Below are positions 53,101 to 62,136 of a DNA stretch of 64,000 nucleotides, piece by piece. The stretch spans positions 457,001 through 521,000 of the forward strand of contig JACEVL010000062.1 in the NCBI GenBank assembly GCA_020284085.1. Reading direction: 5' to 3'. Under the pieces are notes generated by a model. The model searched no databases. It saw only the letters and a list, made by a program, of their open reading frames with translations, and was not told the origin of the DNA. Made by a program: the position numbers and the translations under genes. The first letter of the stretch is position 1, and every line of letters begins with the position of its first letter. Source of the stretch: Aporrectodea caliginosa (taxonomy: Eukaryota; Annelida; Clitellata; Crassiclitellata; Lumbricidae).

Positions 53101-56100
53101 AATTCAGTCTTTGTTTAATCGTTGCATGGTAGGAATAGCTGAGGCGAAACTTCAAATTTGTCACGTAAAGATTTGTGGGCCTATACTTAGCATAAAACTT
53201 ATCACACGAGACTGAACCATTACCTATTTTTGACTAGGCTATAAATACAGGAACACTTGAATTTTTTATAACTGCACGCACTTAATTCTTTCCTCAATAT
53301 ATTTATATTTCTGGGATTTTTGGACGATGCCTTCGTGTGGTTATTTATTACTCGATAATTTCATGCTCATTATGCTGCATCGTATGATAGCACTTCCTAA
53401 TATCAGTAGATCATAATTATTAGGGTTCCTATTCGTAGCATTACGTTTCTTTACTTTATTATGTATTTTGCACAGAAAGTCATGTGCTTAGGAACAATCA
53501 TCAGTTCCTGGTGGAGAACATTAAGTCAGGTCGTTTAATTGATCTTCTGCTCGAGAAAAATTGTACAACGGATGAAGAACGATATCACCTAAGCCATCAG
53601 CCTAACAAGTTTTGCAGGAACGATGCACTTCTGCACTGGATGAGAGGGATAACGCTCAAACAGGACAAAGGCCTGAAGGTTTTAGAATGCTTTCGCCAAT
53701 CAGAACAGAATTTCGTTGTGGATCTTTTGTCGAAAGGAGGAGGTAATAACTATAGTTAAATCCAGCCTTCCGTATTAAATTATTGGAAATTTACTAAGTT
53801 AATCGATGCTTTATTTTCTCTTAAATTCTGGAAATATCATGCAATCACGTTAAGAAAATGAGCGATGGTCGGCACACGTGGATTCCTTCCTTTTCTTGCT
53901 AAACTTTCTTCTTCGGCGTTTTTTGTTCAATTCTTACGTGTGATAACTTATGTCGCATGCCGATGCACATGCAACGCATCGTCATTAGTATAGCCTATAG
54001 TTTGTAATTATAAGAATATTGTAGTTGCTGTATTTGGCAACAAAATAAACGCATATTATGACTCCAATTATTTGATTTATACCTGATTCACTTTCAGTTC
54101 TTATCAAGTCGAAGATATCGACAAAGCTGGTGAAGGAACGAAAGTCATTTGGTTTTTCCACCAAATCGTCCAGTGAGAATGTGAAGGCGTTGAAAGAAAA
54201 GGAATCATTGGTAATCGAAACACTAAACCAACGACAAGGAGTGCCACTTTCTGGCAGTCAAAATGATGATGATATTATCATCGCCCCTTACTGTCATCAG
54301 GAGGACAATGGAATTATGGTCTGGTTTTGGTGCCAGTCAAAATATGCACAAAGAAATTTGCAAAGTATGTATTCTTCGGATATATTACTTGGAAAACTAA
54401 TCACGATCTTCAAACAATTTTCCAATGTCAGTGTGTCCTCTGCGCCGGAACTACTTATCCCGACTGGCATTACGATATACATAGGTGATTTCAGGAAGGA
54501 CGAAAGTGAGTTTCAGGTATTCTTTTATTTCTCATTTAACGTGAATCATGATATAAGTAAGCATAGCCAGAGATGTGGGCACAGAAGTATTTTGAAAATA
54601 GATTTCTATTTTCATAATAGAAAATACTATTTTATTTTGTATTTTCAAAATACTTTTGAAAAGTATTTTGTGAAAGTATTTTCAAAATAATTTTAAAAGT
54701 ATTTTGTAGAATTCAAAATACTTTTCCAAAATACTTTTCCAAATACTTTTCTAAGGTACTTTAAAAATTAATTTTATAGGCCTAATCCTTCTGCCAAAGC
54801 TATTATTTTAAAATGTTTTAAGACTTCGGAACTCAACTAGAATGTGACATTTCAAAAATTTATAATCTTCTGGTCACACCAACTACTTGTGTGTTTGTTT
54901 CATCAGGATATCAATCAGGGTTCTGTGCTTGGGCCTCTTTTGGCTACTGTATACACCACACCACTAGGAACATTGCTGGATAATCATTCTCTGGGATATC
55001 ATTTCTACGCTGATGATACTGAAATCTATATTTCATTTAACAGTCAGTCATGTGACTCATCTGTGCAGCTGTTGTCTGCTGTATTTGATGAGGCACAGTC
55101 TTTGATGGGGCCAGTAAACTCTTTCAAAGACTGAATTTCTGGTACTGGGCACTCCGCGTAAACTTAAAAATTTTGATTAACCTAAATCATTGAAACTGGG
55201 TCACTCAACATTATTGTTGAAATGGCAGATGTTGCTCGAAACTTGTTCTGCGTTGTTTTCAACTATACCATGTCTCTCACTGACCATTTAAACAGCATTT
55301 GTAAGTTATCTCTAATGCAGTGTAAATGTACACAATACGGAGTAGCGATACGAATACAAAATGTTGCTTTCTCAAAAGTATTTTTGAAACACTATTTTCA
55401 AAAGTATTTTAAAAATACTATTTTATTTTGTATTTTATACTTTTGAAAAGTATTTTGTAAAAGTATTTTCAAAATACTTTTGAAAAGTATTTTATTTTGT
55501 ATTTTCAAAATACTTTTGAAAAGTATTTTATTTTGTATTTTCAAAATACTTTTTAAATGTATTTTGCCCATCACTGAGCATAGCACATAGTAGTCTATTC
55601 GCATCTAAAGCCGTATGCGAGGTTTTGCAAATAGGGAACAGGGCACTCAACCGTAAAATCAATCAAAATAGTCAAAGTGTATTGTATTGTATTGTATTTG
55701 GCTATTTATAAAGCGCTTCTCACAGCAAAAACCTTTCAGAAGCGCTCCCAGTGCGAGCAACCCGAGGGAAAAGGAAGGATTTTAGTTTAGAAAAAGATGA
55801 GAGACTACCAGAAAGGATGGCAGAGCGAACCGGTGGAGGAAGTCCATTCCACAGAGAATGACCAATGCAGGCGAAGGATCTGGATTGAACCATCGCAGTC
55901 CTGACACGGGGAACAACAAGGTCAAGCCGATCAGAGGATCGAAGAGGACGCAGCGAAGTGGCAGAGAGTGGGCGTAGCATGAGATCGCAGAGGTACTTCG
56001 GAGCAAGACCCAAATGAAACTTAAGGACTAAAATAAGAACCTTGAATTGTATTCGGACAGATAGATGGAGCCTGAAGTGATCAATTTCTAAATGGACTAC

Positions 56101-59100
56101 TTTCGGCTACAAGAAAGGGCACTTAGAACCTAAGTAAGAGCATTTGATTCTGAATTCCTGCTTCAGATGTAAGTCTAATAGTCTATGCACAACACTCCGG
56201 ATAAGTTGGCTTAGCGATTTCCTTGTAATTCGGAGTGTAAATGACCTACTCTAAAGATCACGATCAAGTCGTTAATTTAGGGCAAACAATTGCATACTGT
56301 CACATTTAAAAACCATCTGGCAAAAATGCTGATGGTACACCAAGTACAGGTTCACGAATATATAAATTGGACCTAACAACATTTGCCTAGCTATTTTCGA
56401 TCGATTGACGCTTTATCCATTATGAACATATTGGATGTCTAATGTCTATACCGACTTGTCCGAGCTAACAAAAGAGCTAAGCCTCTGCAAAGGTTGTCCG
56501 TCAACTCCGCAATAAGTGCTTAATCAGGTAAACAAGACGCCATGTTCCACCAAAGTTTCAAGCAACTTTGCGAGAAAGCAGACTCCTGCCTCTTTTCTAC
56601 CTGCATCAGCAATTCTGCACAGTGCACATGTATTACATCAGCTACTGCCTCCCGTGAAAACTGTTTCATACTCGCTACGCCCCAGAACCAACAATGGAAT
56701 CATGCTTAAGGCCAACTTTCTATCTCGTAAAACATATGTCACACCGATGCTTTATGCCTAAATTTATTTTTTATCTGCATGATGAACTTGTATGTACACA
56801 CAAATGCGGTTAGCAGTTGGTTTGTCAATAAAGGATATACTTACTTACTTAATCGAACGCCGTGTTATTTCAGGAGAGTAAGCAGATTGACATTATCTGA
56901 TATCGATTGCTCACAGACTTAGATATATAAATGAATATAGAATTACATATCTAATTTTACATACATACATATACATAATGCACGTATGCATGCATACTTA
57001 TTATTGTGATGATGTTTTCTTTCTTTATATTTCTTAAGCAAATACATAATATACATACGTATACATCAGGGTGGTCCAAAAAAAGGTTGGCAACAAGGCT
57101 ACCCTAAGTTACACATGAAAACACGAGTCTATAAAATTATGCAAACTTTGGAAAGATTGGATTATATTTAAAGGCCGCTATGTTTGCAGACTTTTTACAG
57201 TATAGTATGAACTTGCCAAAGGACATGTATAGGCCGCTATGTTTGCAGACTTTTTACAGTATAGTATGAACTTGCCAAAGGACATGTATAGGGCCTATGT
57301 TTGAATTTAAGTCAGTTATTATTTGGAACAATAAACAGCCTAATCAAAAAATATACCGCAGTGTTACTGCTTAGTCCGAGTGCATTAAATGACAATAATT
57401 TGTAATGCAATATAGTTTTGGATAATTAAAGATGTTATCCAGTCTGCATAAATCCCGTCATTGCATTTGCGGAAAACCCGCAACCTGCTATTATTTCGTT
57501 TGCCTTTGTTGGAACAGAAAACATTGTCCGATGACTGGAGAAAAGCTGTAGCAATTATTGTTTCTGAGACTCATTCGCAGTTAGTACATTATTGTAACAC
57601 TGGATACACAGAGCCTCTCCACGTTCTGCGCAGTCATTGACGACCATCAACAGTGTGACATTTGCCCTCATCGACTGGAAAGCAGGGTACAATGGCCTGA
57701 GAGCAGAAGGCTTTGATAGGAAGGCTTTGGCTTGTTCTTGACCCTGGGTAGTAAGAAGATCTCCTTGTGATATGCGCCTCCAGTGGAGTGTGGTGGTCGA
57801 AGGATTTCTGCCGAGACGTTTTATGGAGAGCGGATCAGGTGTATCACCAGAGCAGCCTTGGAGTCTTCAGTGACACACTCATAAAAAAACCGCGAGGCGT
57901 AAGATGCTCGGAGAAATACCAGAGATGACGATTAAAGAGTTAATTTAAATCGACCTCAAACTGTTACTTTTTGAATCCGCAGATATCCTGGCTCATACAA
58001 CTTCCAGAGCTTGCCAACACACGAATCAACACGCTGTGCGAGGATTCTAGCCTTCTCCCGAATTATCGACGCTGTGACTGTTGTTGCATTCGTGGCCTCA
58101 CCAGCTGTTAGTCCATTTTGGTAATGAAACATAAAATTCCTCAGTATTGCCCCATTTTTTGAGAGTCCATACCGAAGAGTGTATCAGGCATCCCTAACAG
58201 CCAACATTATGGGGAACTCCTGATTGATGCCAGTCTATCGTGGCCACATGTGAGCTTTTATTGCACAAAGTGGAAAACCATACGCTGTAAGCTTATTTCA
58301 TATTCTAGGCTGGCTTCACAGATAAAAAAATACTCGAATCTTGCTAAATTAGCAGCATAAGGAGCAATAGTGAATCCAATTGCATGTTAAACGAATTGTA
58401 ATAAAAGGTTTAGTTTATAAGTTGGCATGCCAAATTAAAAAATTACTTCTAATTCAGCCACCATTTTTCTAACACATAGAACTTAAAACAAGTTTTTTTA
58501 GACTGTTAATAAGCTTTTTATTCTTTTATATATTTAAATACAGTTGGCATATTGATCATGATTTAGAAAGATGGTGCTTGGAGTTCATGGGTGCAAATTT
58601 TAATTTACAATGTCGCTGATAAGTGTCAAGTTTTCAAATTTCCACAAAATGTGTCAACATTTAGCGACGTCTAAACATGCTCAGATCTCTTCAATTTTTT
58701 AACACAGGGTCTTGTAGTCAAGTGGAATAAGGGTAGCCGTGTCGAGCAACATATTTCGAAGAAAATATTTTCCCATGTAATTCTGGACCACCCAAGTATA
58801 CATGCATTATACAATACAGACACACATACATGTAACATAACAAAACATAGGTTGTATTATTGTCCCAAAAAGAAGTACAATAACACATCATAATATTTCA
58901 GATAATATTAAATTGGGATACAAAAGAAAGACCTAAAGGGACAAGAGTCCATCTAAACAGGGCCACCTATGTAGGTGGAGGCTGATAACATAATGTTCAG
59001 GAGTGGGAGTGAATTAAGTTTCAACTGAAATTATTACATAATTAACCTTGTCTAATGCTGGAAAGTTGTTAATAAAAAGCAACAGATTAAGAGCAGTTAT

Positions 59101-60154
59101 ATATTTAAAGTGAGTACGTGGTCACTCAAAAGTTTTTAAATAGTACAAACAAACATACAAATAGATACATATGTATACATACATACATTATACACTTACA
59201 TAATTATATATGTCATACATATACGTACATACATACATTTTACTATAATAAAGTTCGTTCTTTTGCATCACTTACACGAAATGTGGCAAATTATCATGTG
59301 CTATTATTTTTAACATAGACATCCTCGACTTTGAAGTAGATCCGTTATTACTTCTGACAATCAAAATGAATACAACTGAAAGGACTTACGCAGGATTCTG
59401 TGCATTGGCGGTTTTAGACGATGAGATATTTGCTATAATTAAGAATAACTCGAACGTGGAGGTTTACAGCAGGAGAAGAATTCAGTTTCAACGAAGTTTT
59501 ACGGTCGATAATTTACAAGAACCGCGAGATATCGTATTCTGTTCTAGAAACAAATGCTTGTATATAATCGACGGAAAACCTTATGGCCAACCAATGGAAA
59601 TCTTGAGGGTCGATATAAATGGAAATATCTTAAAGAAAGTCTGGCAAGGAAACGATTGGGGTCGATTGTCTGTTACCGATGAATCGAATCTCATCTTAGC
59701 CGTCTTGGATAAAAGTAAGTTATTGGAAATCACTCCAGATGGACAACTGGTTCGCGAGATAACCCTTGAGGTATCCAATCCTTGGCATGCGGTTCAGTTG
59801 ACCAGCGATCGTTTCGTGGTTCTCTACGATAGATGTCCGGGAGGCGGAATCTGCATGATAAACAGCAAAGGAAAAGTATTGATGTCGCCTGTCCACGATG
59901 CCTTGGAAAGTAGAGCTTTCCTTCCGATCAATGTGGCAGTTAATAAAGATGGTTCCTTACTTGTCGTTGACGAAGGTGGCGGTCGAATCCTGCTACTGAC
60001 ATCGACTTTGACATATCAGAGAGAATTTGTGTCTGTGAAGCACGGGTTGAGAGGTCCACGAAGGTTATTCGTTGACGAGTCGAATGGACGACTGCTTGTC
60101 TGCGACAACAATGTGAATGGTGGAAGCATATTGGGGTTTAAAATTGCATCTTGA
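42246..60154 (+). CDS. Gene B: paralogue of gene A, CARD-CARD-coiled coil-CARD-NHL, nine exons, predicted 1148 aa
   Basis: Exons 42246-42342, 42889-43164, 43536-43835, 46559-46881, 50451-50598, 52245-53057, 53476-53742, 54098-54484 and 59319-60154 join into 3447 nt in one frame. Intron phases match gene A exactly (1,1,1,0,1,1,1,1). Order: N-terminal helix (1-35), CARD1 (about 37-120), CARD2 (about 138-220), longer proline-rich linker (225-332), helical exon (333-381), coiled coil (382-652), CARD3 (about 657-738), conserved EDNGIMVWFWC module (about 775-870), NHL-like propeller (871-1148). Conservation is highest in the CARDs, exon 8 core and propeller, and lowest in the linker and coiled coil. 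This is a pattern of functional constraint in both copies. The last intron is 4.8 kb and full of transposons. Confidence 0.85.
42889..43164 (+). CDS. Gene B exon 2 (CARD1)
   Basis: Acceptor TATAATAG, donor GACG/GTAAGT. Encodes KYNQLVSNLSCLGDIIAMMY, STPIRANEELLSIIARKPRD and CFLSLIKKTNQLHLYQML. KYNQLVSNLSC and STPIRANEELL are identical to gene A, marking the core surface. Confidence 0.9.
43232..43312. repeat. CACTGTGACACA minisatellite and TA-rich tract
   Basis: Three to four units of CACACTGTGACACACA followed by ATATATAATTATATATATAT. It lies in gene B intron 2. Confidence 0.85.
43536..43835 (+). CDS. Gene B exon 3 (CARD2)
   Basis: Acceptor TATTCCAG, donor GCAG/GTATAG. Encodes ASDHKDLISRNFMWLSEKL, QNVLTVREKERIF, LLLGLLSKKSPKDFETFLEA and LGQGHLIKIL. 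Confidence 0.88.
43963..44409. mobile_element. PIF/Harbinger-like MITE in gene B intron 3
   Basis: Flanked by TCA (43960-43962 and 44410-44412). Ends GGGGTCGTCCATTAATTATG and, reversed, GGGGTCGTCCAATAATTATG, both followed by TCAACAAA. The interior has TTGACAGTTGTTGACAAGGG near both ends. It is organised like the MITE at 34039-34432, so the two are relatives with diverged ends. Confidence 0.8.
44430..45000 (+). mobile_element. LINE 3'-end remnant in gene B intron 3
   Basis: The frame 44637-44858 ends LGHVLHQLLPSSKPS, with a further LHLRAHNRI, matching HVLHQLLPPVKTVSYSLRPR at 56630-56690. The 3' UTR holds TGTACACCAAAGTGCGATTAG and a weak TTACTTAC tail. It is the degraded C-terminus of a non-LTR element. 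Confidence 0.6.
45419..46371. mobile_element. piggyBac-like non-autonomous element, copy 2 (gene B intron 3, inverted)
   Basis: Flanked by TTAA (45415-45418 and 46372-46375). It is the reverse complement of copy 1 at 31181-32149 and very close to it: an 80-codon stretch starting MCFETNLCIKDTQ differs from copy 1 at one residue. This near identity implies recent insertion from a common source. Confidence 0.88.
46559..46881 (+). CDS. Gene B exon 4 (proline-rich linker)
   Basis: Acceptor CTATTTTAG, donor AGG/GTACAA, phase 1 to 0. Encodes 107 residues rich in Ser, Thr and Pro, with SLSKPVPPPKPDTRSTAILH resembling SKPIPPPKPCTKATVVH in gene A. A second in-frame acceptor (TTCGCAG before 46577) would shorten it by six residues. 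Twice the length of its gene A partner. Confidence 0.72.
47048..47100. repeat. (TA)n microsatellite
   Basis: About 53 bases of pure TA in gene B intron 4. Confidence 0.95.
47361..47826 (-). mobile_element. LINE 1, 3' half (minus strand), split by an inserted LINE
   Basis: The minus strand encodes NGRPYMYRTREINMQDVLHW, LPLPQRISIRVSAFVWR and APAYLQELC, then a 3' UTR ending in a (TTGA)n tail (AATC on the plus strand, 47361-47386). Its upstream part continues at 49530-49090. Confidence 0.8.
47827..48995 (+). mobile_element. LINE 2 (plus strand) nested in LINE 1
   Basis: Encodes LLALFDVSSAFDMVDHEILL, WFKSYLSDRSQMVV and GVPQGSVFGPIL. In a shifted frame it continues HLYADDTQAFVHG (the YADD catalytic box), ARDLHFWMSSNRLCLNSAKT and a C-terminal STWNGLP. 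It ends GCGAGAGGCGCTCTACAAAT and a GATAC tail. It is 5'-truncated and frameshifted, hence dead. Confidence 0.85.
49090..49530 (-). mobile_element. LINE 1, upstream half (minus strand)
   Basis: The minus strand encodes LNQIYADDTQAYVHC, LGGWMASNGLRLNTSKIQFI and LTLTQHVNSVSRSCFYQLR. After a frameshift it continues ATLVHAFVTSRLDYC. This is the reverse transcriptase core that should be joined to the 47826-47361 fragment. Confidence 0.85.
49505..49770 (-). pseudogene. hAT transposase C-terminal remnant in gene B intron 4
   Basis: The minus strand encodes RSFSKLKLVKNNYLKATIGQ, DRLTSLAIEHDIVNSL and DDIIDDF, the hAT dimerisation block. A short sequence, GTCGTCATTATTAAGGGAAT, is duplicated within it (about 49560 and 49622). 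Confidence 0.75.
49955..50440. other. Gene B intron 4, 3' part
   Basis: AT-rich intron sequence with no recognisable element. Confidence 0.4.
50451..50598 (+). CDS. Gene B exon 5 (helical linker)
   Basis: Acceptor CTATTTGTAG, donor CAAG/GTAAGC, phase 0 to 1. Encodes AKRVKVQTRLKELECQ, LQTEIATKVASVYLFHLDK and MCLRILLQ. Aligned with gene A exon 5 by LQTEI and the terminal ILLQ. Confidence 0.75.
50860..51065. repeat. TTAGTTAA self-complementary AT-rich array
   Basis: Many TTAGTTAA, AACTAAAA and TTTTAGTTAAAC words, which pair with each other. It ends AACATTTGCCCATCATTG, similar to the end of the hAT element at 54568-55576. Probably a decayed hAT end; the other end was not found. Confidence 0.5.
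51080..51290. repeat. AGAAGTTGGATG minisatellite
   Basis: Five or so units of TAGAAGTTGGATG(A/T)G at irregular spacing of 40-90 bases. It resembles the AGAAGCTGGATTGATG core repeats at 15150-15370 and 27230-27560. Confidence 0.6.
51300..52244. other. Gene B intron 5, 3' part
   Basis: No recognisable element or exon; the acceptor ATTTTAAG of exon 6 lies at its end. Confidence 0.4.
52245..53057 (+). CDS. Gene B exon 6 (coiled coil)
   Basis: Acceptor TTATTTTAAG, donor AAAG/GTAGGC, phase 1 to 1, 271 codons. Heptad-rich (for example NKLKADIHDEKAKCKRFNDE and LKLSKDNFEESNSEMILLRT). NVTQYSTAASL matches TTSQYSAAILL in gene A. The open frame running past the donor is intronic. Confidence 0.85.
53476..53742 (+). 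CDS. Gene B exon 7 (CARD3)
   Basis: Acceptor TTTGCACAG, donor GGAG/GTAATA. Encodes LRNNHQFLVENIKSGRLIDL, TTDEERYHLSHQPNKF, LLHWMRGITLKQDKGLKVLE and CFRQSEQNFVVDLL, close to gene A exon 7. Confidence 0.88.
54098..54484 (+). CDS. Gene B exon 8 (conserved GIMVWFWC module)
   Basis: Acceptor CACTTTCAG, donor ATAG/GTGATT. Encodes IIIAPYCHQEDNGIMVWFWC, LQSMYSSDILLGKLITIFKQ and the end ITIYI. Same core as gene A exon 8. Confidence 0.8.
54568..55576. mobile_element. hAT-superfamily non-autonomous element carrying a LINE fragment (gene B intron 8)
   Basis: Flanked by a perfect 8-bp duplication AGCATAGC (54560-54567 and 55577-55584). Ends read CAGAGATGTGGGCACAGAAG and, reversed, CAGTGATGGGCAAAATACAT. 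Both subterminal zones (about 54585-54760 and 55370-55562) are arrays of CAAAATACTTTTGAAAAGTA-type palindromes. The middle holds a reverse transcriptase fragment. Confidence 0.9.
54890..55340 (+). pseudogene. Reverse transcriptase fragment inside the hAT element
   Basis: Encodes INQGSVLGPLLATVYTTPLG, then LGYHFYADDTEIYISFNSQS (YADD box). After a break it continues MADVARNLFCVVFNYTMSL with TDHLNSICK. It is a truncated CR1/Jockey-like polymerase core. Confidence 0.75.
55675..56050 (-). mobile_element. LINE 3' end in gene B intron 8
   Basis: The minus strand encodes LAPKYLCDLMLRPLSATSLR, RTAMVQSRSFACIGHSLWN and GLPPPVRS, a reverse transcriptase C-terminus. A 3' UTR with AAGCGCTTTATAAATAGCC and an ATACA tail (TTGTATTGTATTG on the plus strand, 55680-55697) follows. 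Confidence 0.82.
56500..56852 (+). mobile_element. LINE 3' end with TTAC tail in gene B intron 8
   Basis: Encodes AHVLHQLLPPVKTVSYSLRP, then NNGIMLKANFLSRKTYVTPM, a C-terminal motif of non-LTR elements. It is followed by GCGGTTAGCAGTTGGTTTGT and CAATAAAGGATATACTTAC repeats. Confidence 0.72.
57067..58795 (-). mobile_element. DNA transposon remnant with 8-bp TSD GTATACAT (gene B intron 8)
   Basis: Flanked by a perfect 8-bp duplication GTATACAT (57059-57066 and 58796-58803). Ends CAGGGTGGTCCA and, reversed, TTGGGTGGTCCA, each with an inner GGCTACCCT motif. The minus strand around 57720-57540 contains decayed coding sequence with RPLYPAFQSMRANVTLL and VVNDCAERGEALCIQ, which I read as a transposase-like tail. 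Superfamily unresolved; hAT is possible. Confidence 0.75.
57172..57289. repeat. 59-bp perfect tandem duplication
   Basis: The unit beginning AGGCCGCTATGTTTGCAGAC occurs at 57172-57230 and again, unchanged, at 57231-57289, inside the transposon remnant. Identity implies a recent event or an assembly artefact. Confidence 0.95.
58845..59000 (-). mobile_element. LINE 3' UTR remnant
   Basis: Starts GTTGTATTATTGTCCCAAAA and contains AAAGGGACAAGAGTCC. This resembles the LINE 3' UTR at 18670-18820 (TTTATTGTTCCCAGG, GAAGGGACAAGTCCC). No coding part was recognised. Confidence 0.45.
59319..60154 (+). CDS. Gene B exon 9 (NHL-like beta-propeller, stop)
   Basis: Acceptor TTTAACATAG; ends at TGA 60152-60154. 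Encodes DILDFEVDPLLLLTIKMN, then QEPRDIVFCSRNKCLYIIDG, LLEITPDGQLVREITLEV, NPWHAVQLTSDRFVVLYD, GGICMINSKGKVLM, KDGSLLVVDEGGGRILLL and GPRRLFVDESNGRLLVCD. It aligns with gene A exon 9 throughout and has the repeating DG and RR-L-VDE features of NHL propellers. Confidence 0.87.
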
Positions 60155-60211
60155 AACAAACAAGTCCTATTTTAGCATTTTATGGACCAAAACTAAGATT
60201 TTTATTTTTAT

Positions 60212-60290
60212 TCATATATATATATATATACACAGTGTATGTATACTATGCATGTATAACATTGTGTGTGTATATATATATATATATATG
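60212..60290. repeat. TA/TG-rich microsatellite after gene B
   Basis: Runs of TATATATA with an interrupting CACAGTGTATG segment, in the 3' flank of gene B. Confidence 0.85.
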
Positions 60291-60485
60291 TCTAGTTTTG
60301 TCTATTTGCTATCGACACAGTGTTCCACTTCGATAGAATATCAATATTTTTCGTATATTTAGACCTATGTGACTGTGCTGAAACGACCAGTTATGAAACA
60401 GCTTTACTTTCGAGCACATTCTATAGAGTAGACCTACTTTATGTCGTCATTCAAGGCTAGCGTCGTTTCCTGGTTTTCCTGGTGG

Positions 60486-62128
60486 CAGAGGCGGATTAAG
60501 ACATGTTCAACATGTTCGGCCGAACAGGGGCCCCCACACTGGAGGGCCCCCCACAAATGCCAAAGAATTTTTTTCCAATAGTTTAGAATTATTTTTGTTA
60601 TTTGTTAAGTCTATCAGTAAAAATGAGCAAATGACTCATAATAAATTATTAGAAACTGCTTATTTTAATACATACAAAAAGCGACTTTTGCACTTGTGTG
60701 GGCCCCTATTCAAGTTCTTATTATCAGGCAGGTTCATCTCAAAATCAGGCGAAAACGAAATGATTCAGTTTGCTGACCTAGCAAAGTCATTTGCTCATGA
60801 ACAGACAAATGAAACATCCTTTACTGGTTAATCATAAAAAGGACTCGATGACACCTTTCCAAATGTTGAGATAGCACTGCGAATATATCTTGTTGTGATA
60901 GAGACAAACTGCAGCAGAGAACGTTCGTTAACAAAACTCAAATTGATTAAAAACAGACCGAGAGCGTCAATGTCGAAGACAGACTCGTTAGATTGACATT
61001 GTTGAGCATCGAAAGTGACATACAATATACAGTACCTTACTTAAAATTCAGAAGTGCACATTGAAGTCGGTCAACCATTAAGAGCCGTAGATAGACTGGA
61101 AGAGACAAGTTTTCAGTTTAGAGCGAACAGGAGGAGGTATAGAGAATTCCAGATGGAGGGACCGGAAACTGTGACAAGACAAGACGTGTACCAGAAAAAA
61201 CATAGGCCTACTTTCCAGCAGATGCTGATCGAAGAGAGGAGTGGCCTTTAACAGAGTTGCAAGGTGTGACCATGGAAGATAAGTAGGAAGGCAGAACTGA
61301 TTATCTGCGCGTGCTCTGTACATGAGGAGTGCCAGCATGAAGCGTACACACCCACAGACAAGAAGCCAGTGCAGAAAACGAAGAGCAGGTTTGATATGGA
61401 CTCGGTAAGAGAGTCCAAGACACAGTACGTCTTGCAGCTTGATGCGTTATTTTGGTTAGAGGAAGCAGTGTTCATTCAGGGAGACCATAGAGTAAAGAGT
61501 GGCAGTAGTCAAGTCGCGTCAGAATAAGGCAATGTATCGATCAGTGTTTTTAGGTTATACTGTGTCAAGAGTAGAGCGAAGCTTACGGATTCTCCTGAAC
61601 GTGAGCTACATTTTGACGACATAGCCAGAAGGCTCGCAACGTATGGGCCTATGTGTGTACATTCCATGACAATTTTAGCGATATTGATTGTCATTGTCAA
61701 TTCATAATTTTTTGTTGCTCTTAACTCTCTAACTGTTAGTTTTGCTACAAAATGTAAACTGCAAACACTGTGTCCAATCAGTCAAGTCTATATTGTTAGC
61801 CTAAGCCTATTAGGCCTGTTTTTATTTTCTGTATTGTGGTAAGCCTGCAGTTGTAATATTCTTTTACCACGACTCCCCCCACGAGTCACTCTAATATTGT
61901 TAAACCGTAAAAGATGTATACTTTAAGTTAAAGTCTTTAACACCAGGTTGGATAATTATAAACCCTACTGATATTGTACAAAAAGAAAGAAGGCACGAAT
62001 TATAATAATAGAAGAATATTGATTCGTTGAATATAACATGTTTTATGTGTCCTTTTGTTGTGATTCTATGGGGCTGGGCCCTCACAGTCTTACTGAACAG
62101 GGCCATCACATTTGCTAATCCGGCCCTG
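60486..62128 (+). mobile_element. hAT element with perfect TSD and transposase remnant
   Basis: Flanked by a perfect 8-bp duplication CCTGGTGG (60478-60485 and 62129-62136). Ends CAGAGGCGGATTAAGAC and, reversed, CAGGGCCGGATTAGCAA. Bases about 60843-61020 encode the hAT C-terminal domain: TFPNVEIALRIYLVV, NCSRERSLTKLKLIKNRPRA and SMSKTDSLD. A stop and missing N-terminal half show it is inactive. The segment 61050-61560 looks like an unrelated insertion whose ends were not defined. Confidence 0.88.
60843..61020 (+). pseudogene. hAT transposase C-terminal dimerisation domain, decayed
   Basis: PNVEIALRIYLVVIETNC followed by SRERSLTKLKLIKNR matches the family pattern, with ERS-(F/L)-(S/T)-KLK-IKN retained. 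The frame ends at an internal stop shortly after. Confidence 0.75.
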
Positions 62129-62136
62129 CCTGGTGG

